The position numbers were made by a program, and so were the translations under genes. Shown here in pieces: positions 1-8,293 of a DNA stretch of 64,000 nucleotides. Under the pieces are notes generated by a model. It ran no database searches. It saw nothing but the letters and a program-made list of their open reading frames with translations, and had not been told where the DNA came from. Source of the stretch: Bacteroidia bacterium (GTDB lineage Bacteria > Bacteroidota > Bacteroidia > J057); NCBI GenBank assembly GCA_030430575.1, contig JAUIKF010000002.1:186001-250000 (forward strand). The letters run 5' to 3'. Every line of letters starts with the position of its first letter. Within the stretch, counting starts at the first letter, position 1.

Positions 1-818
1 TTTAAGTATTGGTATAACTCATCGATGAGTCCATGGGGATTAGGAGGTGTAACATTAACTATGTAGGGAAGTAAATTCAACTGTTGTGTCAACACAGGTA
101 AGGTGTCACCCAGTTCCTCCCAACGATACCCGCTAGACCAAGATGCTGGTATTACAATAGAGGCTTGGAATCTTTCACATAATTGTATAAGGAAATGATA
201 AAATTTCTCAAGCACACTATTCTCCATTTGGAGAAGTATTTCTAACTGAAGAAATATGACTTTAGCTGAATATTGCCTAAAGAAAGGATATTGCGCTTGG
301 GTTAAGATTTGAAAGGCTTGTTCAAAATGTTTCCTTTCTAGGCGAATGGCCGTCTGTACAAATTTTTTTGGGAATTTTTTTTGGTAATCTGAAATAAAAT
401 CGTCGTCGATGATGACAAATTTTTCAATACTTGGATGATTATTCAAATACTGCTGGATTTCATTGGCCCTAGAATTGGGAAGTGGCAAAACGGGAGTAAA
501 GTCAACTAAAAAAGTATCCAAATCATGAATACTCATTAGGGTTTTCATATCTTTTAAAGACTTACTTTTTCGCCAACTAGATGATAACACGATTTTCGCG
601 CCCATCTCATTGCAGAGTAAATGAAGATAATTAATAGCAGGAAGCCACCAATCATAGTAAACTGCTCCAACATCATACTCATCCAATTGTAGAAAGTGAG
701 AATCATTCTTTTCATTGGCTAAGCGTTTCATGAGACTCTTTCTGTCATGTTGGAATCGGAATTGGCTTCCAGTTTGCAAAACGCCGTCAATATCTAGGAA
801 AATTACTGTTTTCATCAT
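1..818 (-). CDS. HAD-family protein with degenerate second HAD-like half (partial, runs off window start)
   Basis: About 271 codons are visible and the frame stays open to the window edge, so the C-terminus is missing. The N-terminus reads MKTVIFLDIDGVL, the DxD motif I of the haloacid-dehalogenase superfamily; SSSWR near residue 80 fits motif II and IDDD near 137 fits the acidic motif. This layout resembles the HAD domain of 'Swiss Army Knife' RNA-repair proteins (Pfam HAD_SAK family, from memory). Residues 184-271 look like a second copy: KVIFLQLEILLQ lines up with motif I, PASWS with SSSWR, and an NP...IDELYQYL stretch with NS...NEIQQYL. Its nucleophile aspartates are lost (QLE), so it is probably inactive. 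Two adjacent in-frame ATGs (818 and 815) could start it. Substrate unknown; phosphatase or nucleic-acid phosphotransfer are both possible. Confidence 0.8.
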   Translation of the reverse strand, partial: MMKTVIFLDIDGVLQTGSQFRFQHDRKSLMKRLANEKNDSHFLQLDEYDVGAVYYDWWLPAINYLHLLCNEMGAKIVLSSSWRKSKSLKDMKTLMSIHDLDTFLVDFTPVLPLPNSRANEIQQYLNNHPSIEKFVIIDDDFISDYQKKFPKKFVQTAIRLERKHFEQAFQILTQAQYPFFRQYSAKVIFLQLEILLQMENSVLEKFYHFLIQLCERFQASIVIPASWSSGYRWEELGDTLPVLTQQLNLLPYIVNVTPPNPHGLIDELYQYL

Positions 819-855
819 AAAAGGAGTTTACATCTCTGCTAGGAGTTAGCAGTTT

Positions 856-2025
856 TTAATTTTCTACCCTAAACCCAATTTCCAACTTGCCAGCCTCGTT
901 CTCGTCCCCCATCGCCTGATCAAACAGGCGCGCTGTCGTATTGCCTGCCAGGTCCTCTAGCAGGGGATCGATGTAAAGGAGGTAATCTCCTTGAATCCAG
1001 GGGCTTTCTGGAGAAAAGTTCCAGCTTTTTCCATCCTCAGTGACTTCAATTGTCCCATTGATCACCTCTTCTTTGTATATCACCATGAGCATGCGTTGGA
1101 GCAAGGCGTGATCCAGAGATTCGTCAAATTGCACATGCAATGCTTCCTGCGTGCCTGCTGAAGGTGGGGTAATATGCCAAGCAGTTGGCTGAATACGCTC
1201 GCGGTCATCCGCCCACACCCAAAAGCATTTTTGGTAGGACTGGGCGAGTGCTCGCCCCAGGGCGTCATGCCACGTCGAGGCGATCTCCAGGCAATAGCGA
1301 TTGCCTGGGGTGAGGATAGGGCCCGCTCCTTCTCGGAAAGCAAGCCCTTGCTTGATGCGGCCAGGATGAAGGAGTAGGGTCATCCGCTGCCCTGCTGAAT
1401 CCCAGAGAGCGGGTTTCATTTCCACAAATGCCTGGGATACCTCCTGTCCTTCACTATCCACCAACCGAACAGACTGATAGCCTTGAGAGCGATTCATCGC
1501 GGCTGAAAAATGGAGATAAAATTTCAGCAGATTGGCAGGAAGGGTATCTGATGTGGGGTAAATGTGGGTTAAAGTCGTAGGGGCTTTTTTTTGTGAAGGG
1601 AGTTCAAAAGTGTATGTAAGGTTTTGAGGACCTGATACAGGACAGCCGAGAAGGGCAGTCAGGGTGTCTATTTGTACAAGGGTAAAATAGGGTTGTGCGG
1701 CCATCCACGCAAACTGCGGGGTGAAAGTAAAGGCATTGCCCACTCGCTCGTATTCTCCAAGGATGGGATAGGCTTGGAGCTCAACTTCAGGCAGGCTATC
1801 GCCTACATACACCTTCCAGACCCGCTTCCAAGCGGCTTCCGTCAACGGACCGGCTGTCAGCCGATCTTGGAGGCAAGCAGACAAGCCCTGAAGCGTGAGC
1901 TTCCCCGATTGGGAATCAAAGGTGATTGTGGGAGCAGATGCAGTAATCCCCTTTTGCCCATTACACCCAGCCAAGAGCACAATGACACCCCATATCAGCC
2001 CATAACAAAGCCCAATTCTTGCCAT
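856..2025 (-). CDS. Lipoprotein with SbsA-like Ig domains
   Basis: A 389-residue protein with a type II signal peptide: hydrophobic residues 8-20 followed by LLAGC, so Cys21 is probably lipidated and the protein sits in the cell envelope. Around residues 150-250 is a stretch typical of bacterial Ig-like domains of the SbsA/Big_5 kind (HIYPTSDTLP ... FSAAMNRSQG), and a second, weaker one starts near residue 285 (ITPPSAGTQ ... VQFDESLD) and ends with LLEDLAGN, the usual closing phrase of these folds. No catalytic motif is visible; binding or structural role is the most that can be said. It lies 36 bp downstream of the beta-propeller gene on the same strand, so the two may be cotranscribed. Its start codon falls in phase with an octamer array. 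Confidence 0.75.
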   Translation of the reverse strand: MARIGLCYGLIWGVIVLLAGCNGQKGITASAPTITFDSQSGKLTLQGLSACLQDRLTAGPLTEAAWKRVWKVYVGDSLPEVELQAYPILGEYERVGNAFTFTPQFAWMAAQPYFTLVQIDTLTALLGCPVSGPQNLTYTFELPSQKKAPTTLTHIYPTSDTLPANLLKFYLHFSAAMNRSQGYQSVRLVDSEGQEVSQAFVEMKPALWDSAGQRMTLLLHPGRIKQGLAFREGAGPILTPGNRYCLEIASTWHDALGRALAQSYQKCFWVWADDRERIQPTAWHITPPSAGTQEALHVQFDESLDHALLQRMLMVIYKEEVINGTIEVTEDGKSWNFSPESPWIQGDYLLYIDPLLEDLAGNTTARLFDQAMGDENEAGKLEIGFRVEN

Positions 2026-2061
2026 TCTATCATGTTATCATCCACTCATTCTCTCATTGGC

Positions 2062-3216
2062 CTACAGCCAACGAATAGAAATAGGGTCCAATTTAAGGCG
2101 ACCGTTGGGACCTCGACGGAGAGTAAGGACATATCGTTCGTCAAAAACCGCCATTTGGTACACTACTCCACCTGTAAGGGGGATATAAGGCACGCCTGTC
2201 ATGGTGCTAGACTTTTCTGCTAATCCTTCGACTTGTTTCGGAATATCTTCTATCTCGATATGCATCATCGTCCGGTTGCTGTTGGAGATGATGAGGACAT
2301 CTTTGTCATTTTTATGGATGATGACCATATCTGTGGGATAATTGCCCGATCCCAATTCCGCGACAGTCTTGCCCATGATGTGGGAACCACTTTCGATGTC
2401 ACTAGTAGGGAAGGTAACTAGGGGCGTACACAGGTAAGCCGCGATCAAGTGTGGCTGTCCTGCCAAGTGATAAGGCACAAAAGCCCGTACAGGAGACTTG
2501 GTCTCATACTTGCCATGCGCACCATGAAAAATTTCCAGGCTGGTAGATACAGACACCTCGCCTAGTGGATAGTCAAGCACATACATGGTAGAAGCAAATT
2601 CTTCATTGGAAAGCCCCGAAACATAGAGTCTATTTTCATGAAAAGCCATTGCAGTAATAGCATCTACACGGGGGTTGACTCCTTTTTTCCATGCATGTTT
2701 CTTATCTGAAGAAATGGGATTGGGCAATTCAGCGATGGTGTAGCTTACGTTTTTGAGAGAATATTCAGAGATTTCTCCTTCAGGTGTCACCTTGAGGAGG
2801 ACTTTGGCATCTACCAGGTCATTGGGTGTGTAGAACTCAGACCCCCATTTTTCTCCCTCACGAGAAACGGCAATATACGTATCCTTGGAGATGGGATGGA
2901 CCACCATGTCATGAATCATAATTGATGCTGGTTTGGTTCCTAACAAAGCGGCAATTTTGGCATCAATATCCTTAATGGCAGGAGAACCATCTCCTTCATA
3001 TGGAGGTTCTGCGAACATCTCGATAGCGATGACTTTTGCGGAACGAGAATCACCAATAAAGAGGACTCCTTCAGGAGAAAAATGCATCGCACTGATGGAT
3101 TTGATGCCAGGGTTGCCTGTCATCATGTGAGGACTAGGCGCCTCACGCATGGACAAAAGGAATAAGCCTGCCACAAAGGCTCCCAATAGGGTAAGGTAAG
3201 GAATTGCTTTTTTCAT
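2062..3216 (-). CDS. Exported or membrane-anchored beta-propeller-like protein
   Basis: A 384-residue protein starting with MKKAIPYLTLLGAFVAGLFLL, a signal peptide or N-terminal anchor. I chose the ATG at 3216; an in-frame TTG 27 bp upstream would only add charged residues before the hydrophobic stretch. The rest is a chain of short beta-rich segments such as ISAMHFSPEGVLFIGDS, ITAMAFHENRLYVSGLS and GNYPTDMVIIHKNDKDVLII, the pattern of six- or seven-bladed propellers of the SMP-30/NHL/YVTN type. No active-site residues can be assigned. It is followed at 36 bp by the Ig-like lipoprotein gene. I do not recognise a named family; a periplasmic binding or sensing role is guesswork. Confidence 0.7.
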   Translation of the reverse strand: MKKAIPYLTLLGAFVAGLFLLSMREAPSPHMMTGNPGIKSISAMHFSPEGVLFIGDSRSAKVIAIEMFAEPPYEGDGSPAIKDIDAKIAALLGTKPASIMIHDMVVHPISKDTYIAVSREGEKWGSEFYTPNDLVDAKVLLKVTPEGEISEYSLKNVSYTIAELPNPISSDKKHAWKKGVNPRVDAITAMAFHENRLYVSGLSNEEFASTMYVLDYPLGEVSVSTSLEIFHGAHGKYETKSPVRAFVPYHLAGQPHLIAAYLCTPLVTFPTSDIESGSHIMGKTVAELGSGNYPTDMVIIHKNDKDVLIISNSNRTMMHIEIEDIPKQVEGLAEKSSTMTGVPYIPLTGGVVYQMAVFDERYVLTLRRGPNGRLKLDPISIRWL

Positions 3217-3278
3217 CCTGCTAATTTCGGTTTTTTTTGGCAAAATTCACCAATTTTGCAGCCTACCAATTTATGTAA

Positions 3279-3707
3279 ATGCTATTTGATTATTCCCTCA
3301 AAACACGGACCCACGAAGAACTACAGCAAGTGTGGGACATCGCCCGCAAAAAATGGGTCGCCCTGACGCCAGAAGAACTGATTCGCCAATTGCTCCTTCA
3401 CCACCTTGTGGAGGGCAAGGGGGTTGCTGTAGGCCGTATCGCTGTAGAGCGTGAAATCAACTATTATGACTTGAAAAAGCGTTTTGACCTGATGGTCTTC
3501 GACCAGAATGGCTTGCCATTCCTGCTGTGTGAATGCAAACGCCCAGATGTAAAGCTGTCTCAGGATGCATTGTATCAATTAGCCCGCTACAATGATACCT
3601 TACAAGCGCCCCACTTATTGCTCACCAATGGCCATGGCCTGCTGTTTTTCTCCCTGAGGACCGATGGACACTATGAGTTTCAGGAGTCGGGATGGTATGA
3701 AGAATAG
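3279..3707 (+). CDS. Stand-alone type I restriction HsdR N-terminal-like nuclease domain
   Basis: 142 residues matching the HSDR_N type of PD-(D/E)xK nuclease domain and nothing else: there is no helicase, so this is not a working restriction subunit. The nuclease core is intact: Asp70 (KRFDLMVFD) and Glu85-x-Lys87 (LLCECKRPD), followed by DALYQLARYND and LLTNGHG, which are conserved in the HsdR N-domain. Single-domain proteins of this kind are common in Bacteroidota and their job is not established. No hsdM or hsdS lies nearby. The gene ends 55 bp before dapD, and a promoter-like element lies in that gap, so dapD need not depend on its transcription. Candidate roles are DNA repair or structure-specific cleavage. 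Confidence 0.85.
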   Translation: MLFDYSLKTRTHEELQQVWDIARKKWVALTPEELIRQLLLHHLVEGKGVAVGRIAVEREINYYDLKKRFDLMVFDQNGLPFLLCECKRPDVKLSQDALYQLARYNDTLQAPHLLLTNGHGLLFFSLRTDGHYEFQESGWYEE

Positions 3708-3717
3708 GGAAAATGCG

Positions 3718-3725
3718 TACTTTTG
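3718..3725 (+). promoter_or_regulatory. Candidate -7 promoter element for dapD
   Basis: TACTTTTG fits the Bacteroidota -7 consensus TAnnTTTG and lies 36 bp before the dapD ATG. No good TTTG is found 19 bp upstream, so the -33 part is weak. Confidence 0.4.
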
Positions 3726-3761
3726 CGCCTTCAATCGCAAAAACGTAAACCGTATTCCCTG

Positions 3762-4574
3762 ATGAATCCCCAACAAACGATAGAAGCAGCTTGGGAGGAC
3801 CGTTCTCTTTTAGAACAGCCTTCTGTGCAAGCTGTAATACGCGGCATTATCGACCAGCTCGATAGCGGAGAGTTCCGTTGTGCCGAACCCGTCGCAGATG
3901 GCTGGCAAGTCAATGACTGGGTCAAGAAAGCTGTGATCCTGTATTTTCCCATTCAGCGCATGGAGGTCTTTGAACTAGGCCCTTATGAATACCATGACAA
4001 AATTCCGCTCAAACGCGATTACAAAACGAAAGGTGTACGTGTCGTACCGCCAGCTACGGCCCGCCATGGCGCCTATTTGGCTCCAGGCACCATTATGATG
4101 CCTTCTTATGTGAACCTGGGTGCCTATGTAGATAGCGGTACAATGGTGGACACGTGGGCTACTGTGGGATCTTGTGCCCAAATAGGGAAAAATGTACACT
4201 TGAGTGGTGGTGTTGGGATAGGAGGGGTGCTTGAACCTGTTCAGGCCGCACCCGTCATCATCGAGGATGATGCCTTTATCGGGAGCCGGTGTATCGTCGT
4301 CGAAGGCGTACGTGTAGGCAGAGAAGCAGTATTGGGGGCAAATGTTGTCTTAACTGCTTCTTCTCGCATCATCGATGTGTCAGGGCCAGAACCCATAACA
4401 CACAGAGGCTATGTGCCTCCTCAGTCAGTGGTGATTCCAGGTACCATTCCCAAAGCATTTCCTGCAGGCACCTACCAAGTCCCTTGCGCTTTGATCATCG
4501 GGAAGCGGAAGGCCTCTACGAATAAAAAGACTTCTCTGAATGATGCTTTGCGCGAATTTAGCGTGAGTGTGTAA
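3762..4574 (+). CDS. dapD: 2,3,4,5-tetrahydropyridine-2,6-dicarboxylate N-succinyltransferase
   Basis: 270 residues, close to the 274 of E. coli DapD. The enzyme transfers succinyl from succinyl-CoA to tetrahydrodipicolinate in the lysine/diaminopimelate pathway, in the cytoplasm. The central left-handed beta-helix is clear from hexapeptide-type repeats, with the family signature YVDSGTMVDTWATVGSCAQ and the glycine-rich LSGGVGIGGVLEP, then IEDDAFIGSR. The ATG at 3762 gives MNPQQTIEAAWEDR, the normal family N-terminus; an upstream in-frame TTG only adds an odd basic leader. The gene stands alone between the HsdR-N-like gene and scpB; other lysine genes are not in this window. Confidence 0.95.
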   Translation: MNPQQTIEAAWEDRSLLEQPSVQAVIRGIIDQLDSGEFRCAEPVADGWQVNDWVKKAVILYFPIQRMEVFELGPYEYHDKIPLKRDYKTKGVRVVPPATARHGAYLAPGTIMMPSYVNLGAYVDSGTMVDTWATVGSCAQIGKNVHLSGGVGIGGVLEPVQAAPVIIEDDAFIGSRCIVVEGVRVGREAVLGANVVLTASSRIIDVSGPEPITHRGYVPPQSVVIPGTIPKAFPAGTYQVPCALIIGKRKASTNKKTSLNDALREFSVSV

Positions 4575-4590
4575 GCAGAACAGTTCTAAT

Positions 4591-4670
4591 GTTCAGGGTT
4601 TAAAGTTCGAGGGAACTACTTTGAACGTCTTGAACGATTTGAACCCTGATCTCTAAACCCTGAACTTCTT
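4591..4670 (+). repeat. 7-bp-period array (GAACCCT/AAACCCT type) with outer inverted repeat, before scpB
   Basis: The gap between dapD and scpB is built of degenerate heptamers such as GAACCCT, GATCTCT, AAACCCT and GAACTTC. Its ends are inverted: GTTCAGGGTTTA at 4591-4602 and TAAACCCTGAAC at 4654-4665. The array ends 7 bp before the scpB ATG and would form most of its 5' leader. Similar heptads occur before 14214 and at 35183. Confidence 0.6.
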
Positions 4671-4676
4671 CCCCTG

Positions 4677-5390
4677 ATGGCTGATATTTCTCTTCAACAA
4701 ATTGCAGAATCTATCATTTTTGCAGCGGATCAGCCGATCCCTGCTGCTTCAATTTTGAATGCATTGAACCCAGAAGTGGTCAAAAGTGAGCAATCGACAA
4801 CTGATTCTGAACCCGCAGAAGAAGCCGAAAGTGATAAAGCCCCGATCGTATCTGCTGAAGAATTGCAAGAAGCATTAGATAAGTTGTTGACCAAATACGC
4901 TGATGAACGCTATCCATTTGAAGTGCGGAAGGTCGCCAAAGGCTATCAATTTTATACCAAAAACGACTACTATCCCTACGTGAAGCAAGCGGGGCTATTA
5001 CGCAATCAAAAGCGGTTGACTCGTACTGCCATGGAGACCCTAGCCATTGTGGCGTATCGCCAGCCCGTGACGAAGGCTGAGATGGAATTTATTCGAGGGG
5101 TCAATTGTGATTATGCGATTCAGAAGTTATTGGAGAAAAAATTAGTAGAAATATCGGGTCGCGCAGATACAGTAGGCAAGCCCTTACTCTATAGTACAAG
5201 CGCTTTTTTTATGGAATACTTTGGGATCAATGGGCCTGATGATTTGCCTAAACTCAAAGAATTTGAAGAGATGATGGAAGATCATATGGACGAATTTATG
5301 CGTCACCAAACAGAGCCTACTCCTACCGCTGAAGCAGGTAGCGTTGAAGAAACATCGGAACTCCCGAAGGAGTCAGCAAATGACCAATAG
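4677..5390 (+). CDS. scpB: SMC-Scp complex subunit ScpB
   Basis: 237 residues. ScpB is the paired winged-helix subunit (kite protein) of the SMC-ScpAB condensin that organises and segregates the chromosome. The family core is plain: LTRTAMETLAIVAYRQPVTK, EFIRGVNCDYAIQKLLEKKL, and GRADTVGKPLLYSTSAFFMEYFG followed by DDLPKL. The first winged helix is interrupted around residues 38-62 by an acidic insert rich in Glu, Ser and Asp, and the C-terminus carries a further acidic tail of about 35 residues. The gene is followed after 45 bp by the rluB-type gene, a pairing common in many bacteria. Neither scpA nor smc is in the window. Confidence 0.93.
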   Translation: MADISLQQIAESIIFAADQPIPAASILNALNPEVVKSEQSTTDSEPAEEAESDKAPIVSAEELQEALDKLLTKYADERYPFEVRKVAKGYQFYTKNDYYPYVKQAGLLRNQKRLTRTAMETLAIVAYRQPVTKAEMEFIRGVNCDYAIQKLLEKKLVEISGRADTVGKPLLYSTSAFFMEYFGINGPDDLPKLKEFEEMMEDHMDEFMRHQTEPTPTAEAGSVEETSELPKESANDQ

Positions 5391-5426
5391 GAATTATTAA
5401 TTAATAATCGATCAATTAATAATTCC
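5390..5426. repeat. A/T-rich inverted array between scpB and rluB
   Basis: Perfect 13-bp arms GGAATTATTAATT and AATTAATAATTCC around ATCGAT; the interior reads as heptamers of the AATTAAT type. It starts on the last base of the scpB stop codon and ends 9 bp before the next ATG, through a CTTTACC segment also seen in near-identical form before dps and nosD. Confidence 0.65.
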
Positions 5427-5435
5427 CCCTTTACC

Positions 5436-6305
5436 ATGAAGAAGAAACCAAATAAAAAAAGTCCTTTTTGGACAGACGCGAAAAAGCCCAAACGGCCACG
5501 CAAACCTAAGCCTACCTTTGAAGCACCTGCTAAAAAGGGTGGCAAAGGCAAAAAAGAGCCAGAAAGTGGCCCATCTTCTCTTCCCAATGAACGAGAAGAA
5601 GTACGCCTCAATCGATTTATCGCACAATCTGGCGTATGTTCTCGACGGGAAGCTGATGCCTTGATCGCTGCAGGAAAAATCAAGGTAAACGGCAAGGTTG
5701 TCACAGAATTGGGGATGAAAGTCCTCCCTATTCGAGACACCGTAATATATAATGGCAAGTCTTTGCGCGCCGAGAACTTTGTCTATATCCTGTACAATAA
5801 GCCTAAGAACGTCATCTCTACTACTTCTGACCCAGAGGGTCGGAAGACAGTTATTGATTCCATAGAGCTCGCGACCAGGGCACGGGTATTCCCGGTAGGT
5901 CGCCTCGACCGAAATACCACAGGTTTATTGTTGCTAACGAATGATGGAAAACTCGCCAAAAAGCTTACTCATCCTTCTCACAACATTCGGAAGTTGTATC
6001 ATGTGCGATTGCATAAAGATGTTACCGAAGAGGATTTGGGTAAATTGCGCCAAGGAATAGAGCTGGAAGATGGGCTAGCCAAGGCAGACAAAGTCGACTT
6101 TGTGCGAGACGGGAATCCCAATGAGGTAGGAATAGAAATTCACATAGGGAGAAATCGCATTGTGAGACGCATGTTTGAGGCATTAGGCTATTCGGTGGAG
6201 ACCCTTGACCGTGTCATGATTGCACACCTCACCAAACGAAAACTTTCTCGTGGCCGCTGGCGCGAACTTACAGATAAAGAAGTTTCCTTCTTAAAGATGA
6301 TGTAA
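5436..6305 (+). CDS. rluB: 23S rRNA pseudouridine synthase, RsuA/RluB family
   Basis: 289 residues. Members isomerise a specific uridine of rRNA to pseudouridine; RluB acts on 23S rRNA, RsuA on 16S, and the sequence alone does not fix the target, though linkage to scpB favours RluB. Residues 1-50 are a Lys/Pro-rich extension, probably unstructured and RNA-binding. An S4 RNA-binding domain follows (VRLNRFIAQSGVCSRREAD, residues 57-75), then the catalytic domain with the RsuA-family motif VGRLDRNTTGLLLLTNDG, where Asp158 is the catalytic aspartate. EIHIGRNRIVRRMFEALGY near the C-terminus is also characteristic. It is probably cotranscribed with scpB. Confidence 0.9.
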   Translation: MKKKPNKKSPFWTDAKKPKRPRKPKPTFEAPAKKGGKGKKEPESGPSSLPNEREEVRLNRFIAQSGVCSRREADALIAAGKIKVNGKVVTELGMKVLPIRDTVIYNGKSLRAENFVYILYNKPKNVISTTSDPEGRKTVIDSIELATRARVFPVGRLDRNTTGLLLLTNDGKLAKKLTHPSHNIRKLYHVRLHKDVTEEDLGKLRQGIELEDGLAKADKVDFVRDGNPNEVGIEIHIGRNRIVRRMFEALGYSVETLDRVMIAHLTKRKLSRGRWRELTDKEVSFLKMM

Positions 6306-6510
6306 TCTACGCTACATTTTGATGTAGGGGGTCTCAGAATTCTGATACAATTTTGGAACAACGATTACATGAGATGAAACATGTGTACTGGGCGAGCGCA
6401 AAGGCCACTTTTTGGGGCTTATCTTTTGCGTTTACGAATCAAATCCATAGATTTGGCGTGCGTCATTCTCTACATATCGCAATTATTAACAAATATTTAA
6501 CTTAACTAAC

Positions 6511-7428
6511 ATGGCCGACTCGAAACAGACTACTCAAAAAGGCTCAGCTGAACCGCAGATAAAAGCAGCAAGCCCTTTTAAATCTTGGTTCCCCGTTATT
6601 GTTATTATTCTTTCTTTTATCCTTTGTCAATTTGTTTATCACAAAATTTTTGGATCTCCAGACAACTTTGAAGGAGGAGATGAGGCATATGCTGCCTATA
6701 CAGCTTGGGAAGAAGGAGGTAAAGTAGGAGAAGAACCTGCACACTGGACAGAAGGGCACCCTAAGCCAGAAGGTACCGAGTTTATGATGGGTATCGTGCA
6801 CAAAGGAGGATTTGTAATTCCTATCGCGATGACCTTGATGCTTGTATTGTGGGTCTTTGTCGTAGAGCGTGCGATTACAATCTTTGCTGCCAAAGGAAAA
6901 GGAAACATTGATGTGTTTGTGAAAAAGGTGCGGCGCTTGCTTTCCCGAGGGGACGTCGACGGTGCCGTGGTAGAGTGTGACAAGCACCAAGGTTCTGTTG
7001 GAACAGTAATCAAGGCAGGCCTTCGCAAGTACAAAGAAATGGTAGCTGAGCCTAACTTGGCTAAAGAAGCTAAGAAAGGAGCTATCCAAGCAGAAATCGA
7101 AGAAGCGACTATGTTGGAGCTGCCTATGCTCGATCGCAACCTTTCTATCCTCTCTACTTTGGCATCTCTTGGTACACTAGTAGGACTGATTGGAACGGTA
7201 CTTGGTATGATTCGCGCCTTTGCTGCCCTCGGTACTGGTGGTGCACCTAACGCTGCAGAACTTTCTGTAGGTATCTCGGAAGCACTCGTAAATACAGCAC
7301 TCGGTATTACGACTTCTGCACTGGCGGTTATTTTCTATAACCTCTATACTACGCAGATCGATGGTATGACTTACAGCATGGACGAAGCCGGTTATAGCAT
7401 CGTTCAGACGTTTGACGTTCGTAACTAA
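6511..7428 (+). CDS. exbB: MotA/TolQ/ExbB proton channel protein
   Basis: 305 residues, the first gene of an exbB-exbD-exbD-tonB operon that couples the inner-membrane proton gradient to TonB-dependent outer-membrane transport. Four hydrophobic segments are visible: about 28-50, 92-115, 210-235 and 255-280. The two C-terminal ones carry the conserved ExbB/TolQ core LATLGTLVGLIGTVLGMI (here ASLGTLVGLIGTVLGMIRAF) and SEALVNTALGITTSALAV. Between segments 2 and 3 is a charged cytoplasmic region. The extra N-terminal segment is usual in Bacteroidota. It is followed at 77 bp by the first exbD. Confidence 0.93.
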   Translation: MADSKQTTQKGSAEPQIKAASPFKSWFPVIVIILSFILCQFVYHKIFGSPDNFEGGDEAYAAYTAWEEGGKVGEEPAHWTEGHPKPEGTEFMMGIVHKGGFVIPIAMTLMLVLWVFVVERAITIFAAKGKGNIDVFVKKVRRLLSRGDVDGAVVECDKHQGSVGTVIKAGLRKYKEMVAEPNLAKEAKKGAIQAEIEEATMLELPMLDRNLSILSTLASLGTLVGLIGTVLGMIRAFAALGTGGAPNAAELSVGISEALVNTALGITTSALAVIFYNLYTTQIDGMTYSMDEAGYSIVQTFDVRN

Positions 7429-7505
7429 GCGAAGTTTTGTGGAATCTATTCCACTTTTCGCTCTTGTAGGTAACCTATTCGTCAAACCTCGAAAATCTGT
7501 AAGCA

Positions 7506-8138
7506 ATGGCTAAAAAACCAAAAAGAGGGGTACCCTCTATAGATATGACGGCAATGGTGGATGTAGCATTTTTGCTACTCGCCTTCTTTATCCTTACCAC
7601 TACCAACTTCCGAGAAGAAGCTAATGTAGAGGTGGATATGCCTTCCTCTTCCTCTATTAAGGAAGTTCCTCCTGAAGGCATGATGACAGTATATGTATCT
7701 GATTCCGGAAATGTATATGTAGGCTATTCTGACATTGATACCCGAATCGGTGTATTGGGACGTGTAATAGAAGCACGTCAGCTTGGCGGAGTCCTCACAG
7801 AAGAAGGACAGAACATGTTTTCTTCTAGCGAGAACTTCGGTGTTCCTTTCCAAGATCTTATGAACTGGCTCAACATGCCAGATGAGGACAGAGAAGGGTT
7901 TAAGCAAACGGGAATTCCATTTCAGGATGATTCATTGGGAGGAGAAAATGAGTTGAAATTCTGGGTAGGAGAAGGTCGCAGGACCGACCCTGGGATGAAT
8001 TTCGCGATCCGCGGGGATGCTGGAGCTCCCTATCAAGTGGTCCGTCAGGTGATTTCCACCTTACAAGACTACAATATCAACCGGATGAGCCTTGTCACCA
8101 ATATGGAAGAGCCCCCTGCAGACGGGGCTGGATTGTAG
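7506..8138 (+). CDS. exbD: Biopolymer transporter ExbD (first copy)
   Basis: 210 residues with one N-terminal membrane segment, IDMTAMVDVAFLLLAFFIL. The aspartate in MVDVAF corresponds to the proton-carrying residue of ExbD. The rest lies in the periplasm. A central insertion of about 60 residues (roughly 75-135, including a DLMNWLNMPD stretch) makes it longer than the usual 140-residue E. coli protein, as seen in many Bacteroidota. The typical C-terminal part, FAIRGDAGAPYQVVRQVIST, is present. It lies between exbB and a second exbD; the two ExbD proteins probably mix in one complex. Confidence 0.92.
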   Translation: MAKKPKRGVPSIDMTAMVDVAFLLLAFFILTTTNFREEANVEVDMPSSSSIKEVPPEGMMTVYVSDSGNVYVGYSDIDTRIGVLGRVIEARQLGGVLTEEGQNMFSSSENFGVPFQDLMNWLNMPDEDREGFKQTGIPFQDDSLGGENELKFWVGEGRRTDPGMNFAIRGDAGAPYQVVRQVISTLQDYNINRMSLVTNMEEPPADGAGL

Positions 8139-8293
8139 CGTCTGGCGTAGCGTCAAGAAATTATTTCACCTTTTTTTTGTATATTTTGTGGAATAATTCG
8201 CTGACGATACTCTCTTAACCGTAAGACGCCTTTTGAAAAGAGTAATTGCTTGATTTTACAGTGGCTGATTGTGGCCATTTAACCTAAAAAAAC

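Noticed and set aside
1672-2223. 183-codon plus-strand frame
   Set aside because: It is antisense to the lipoprotein and propeller genes, crosses their boundary and has no recognisable protein character.
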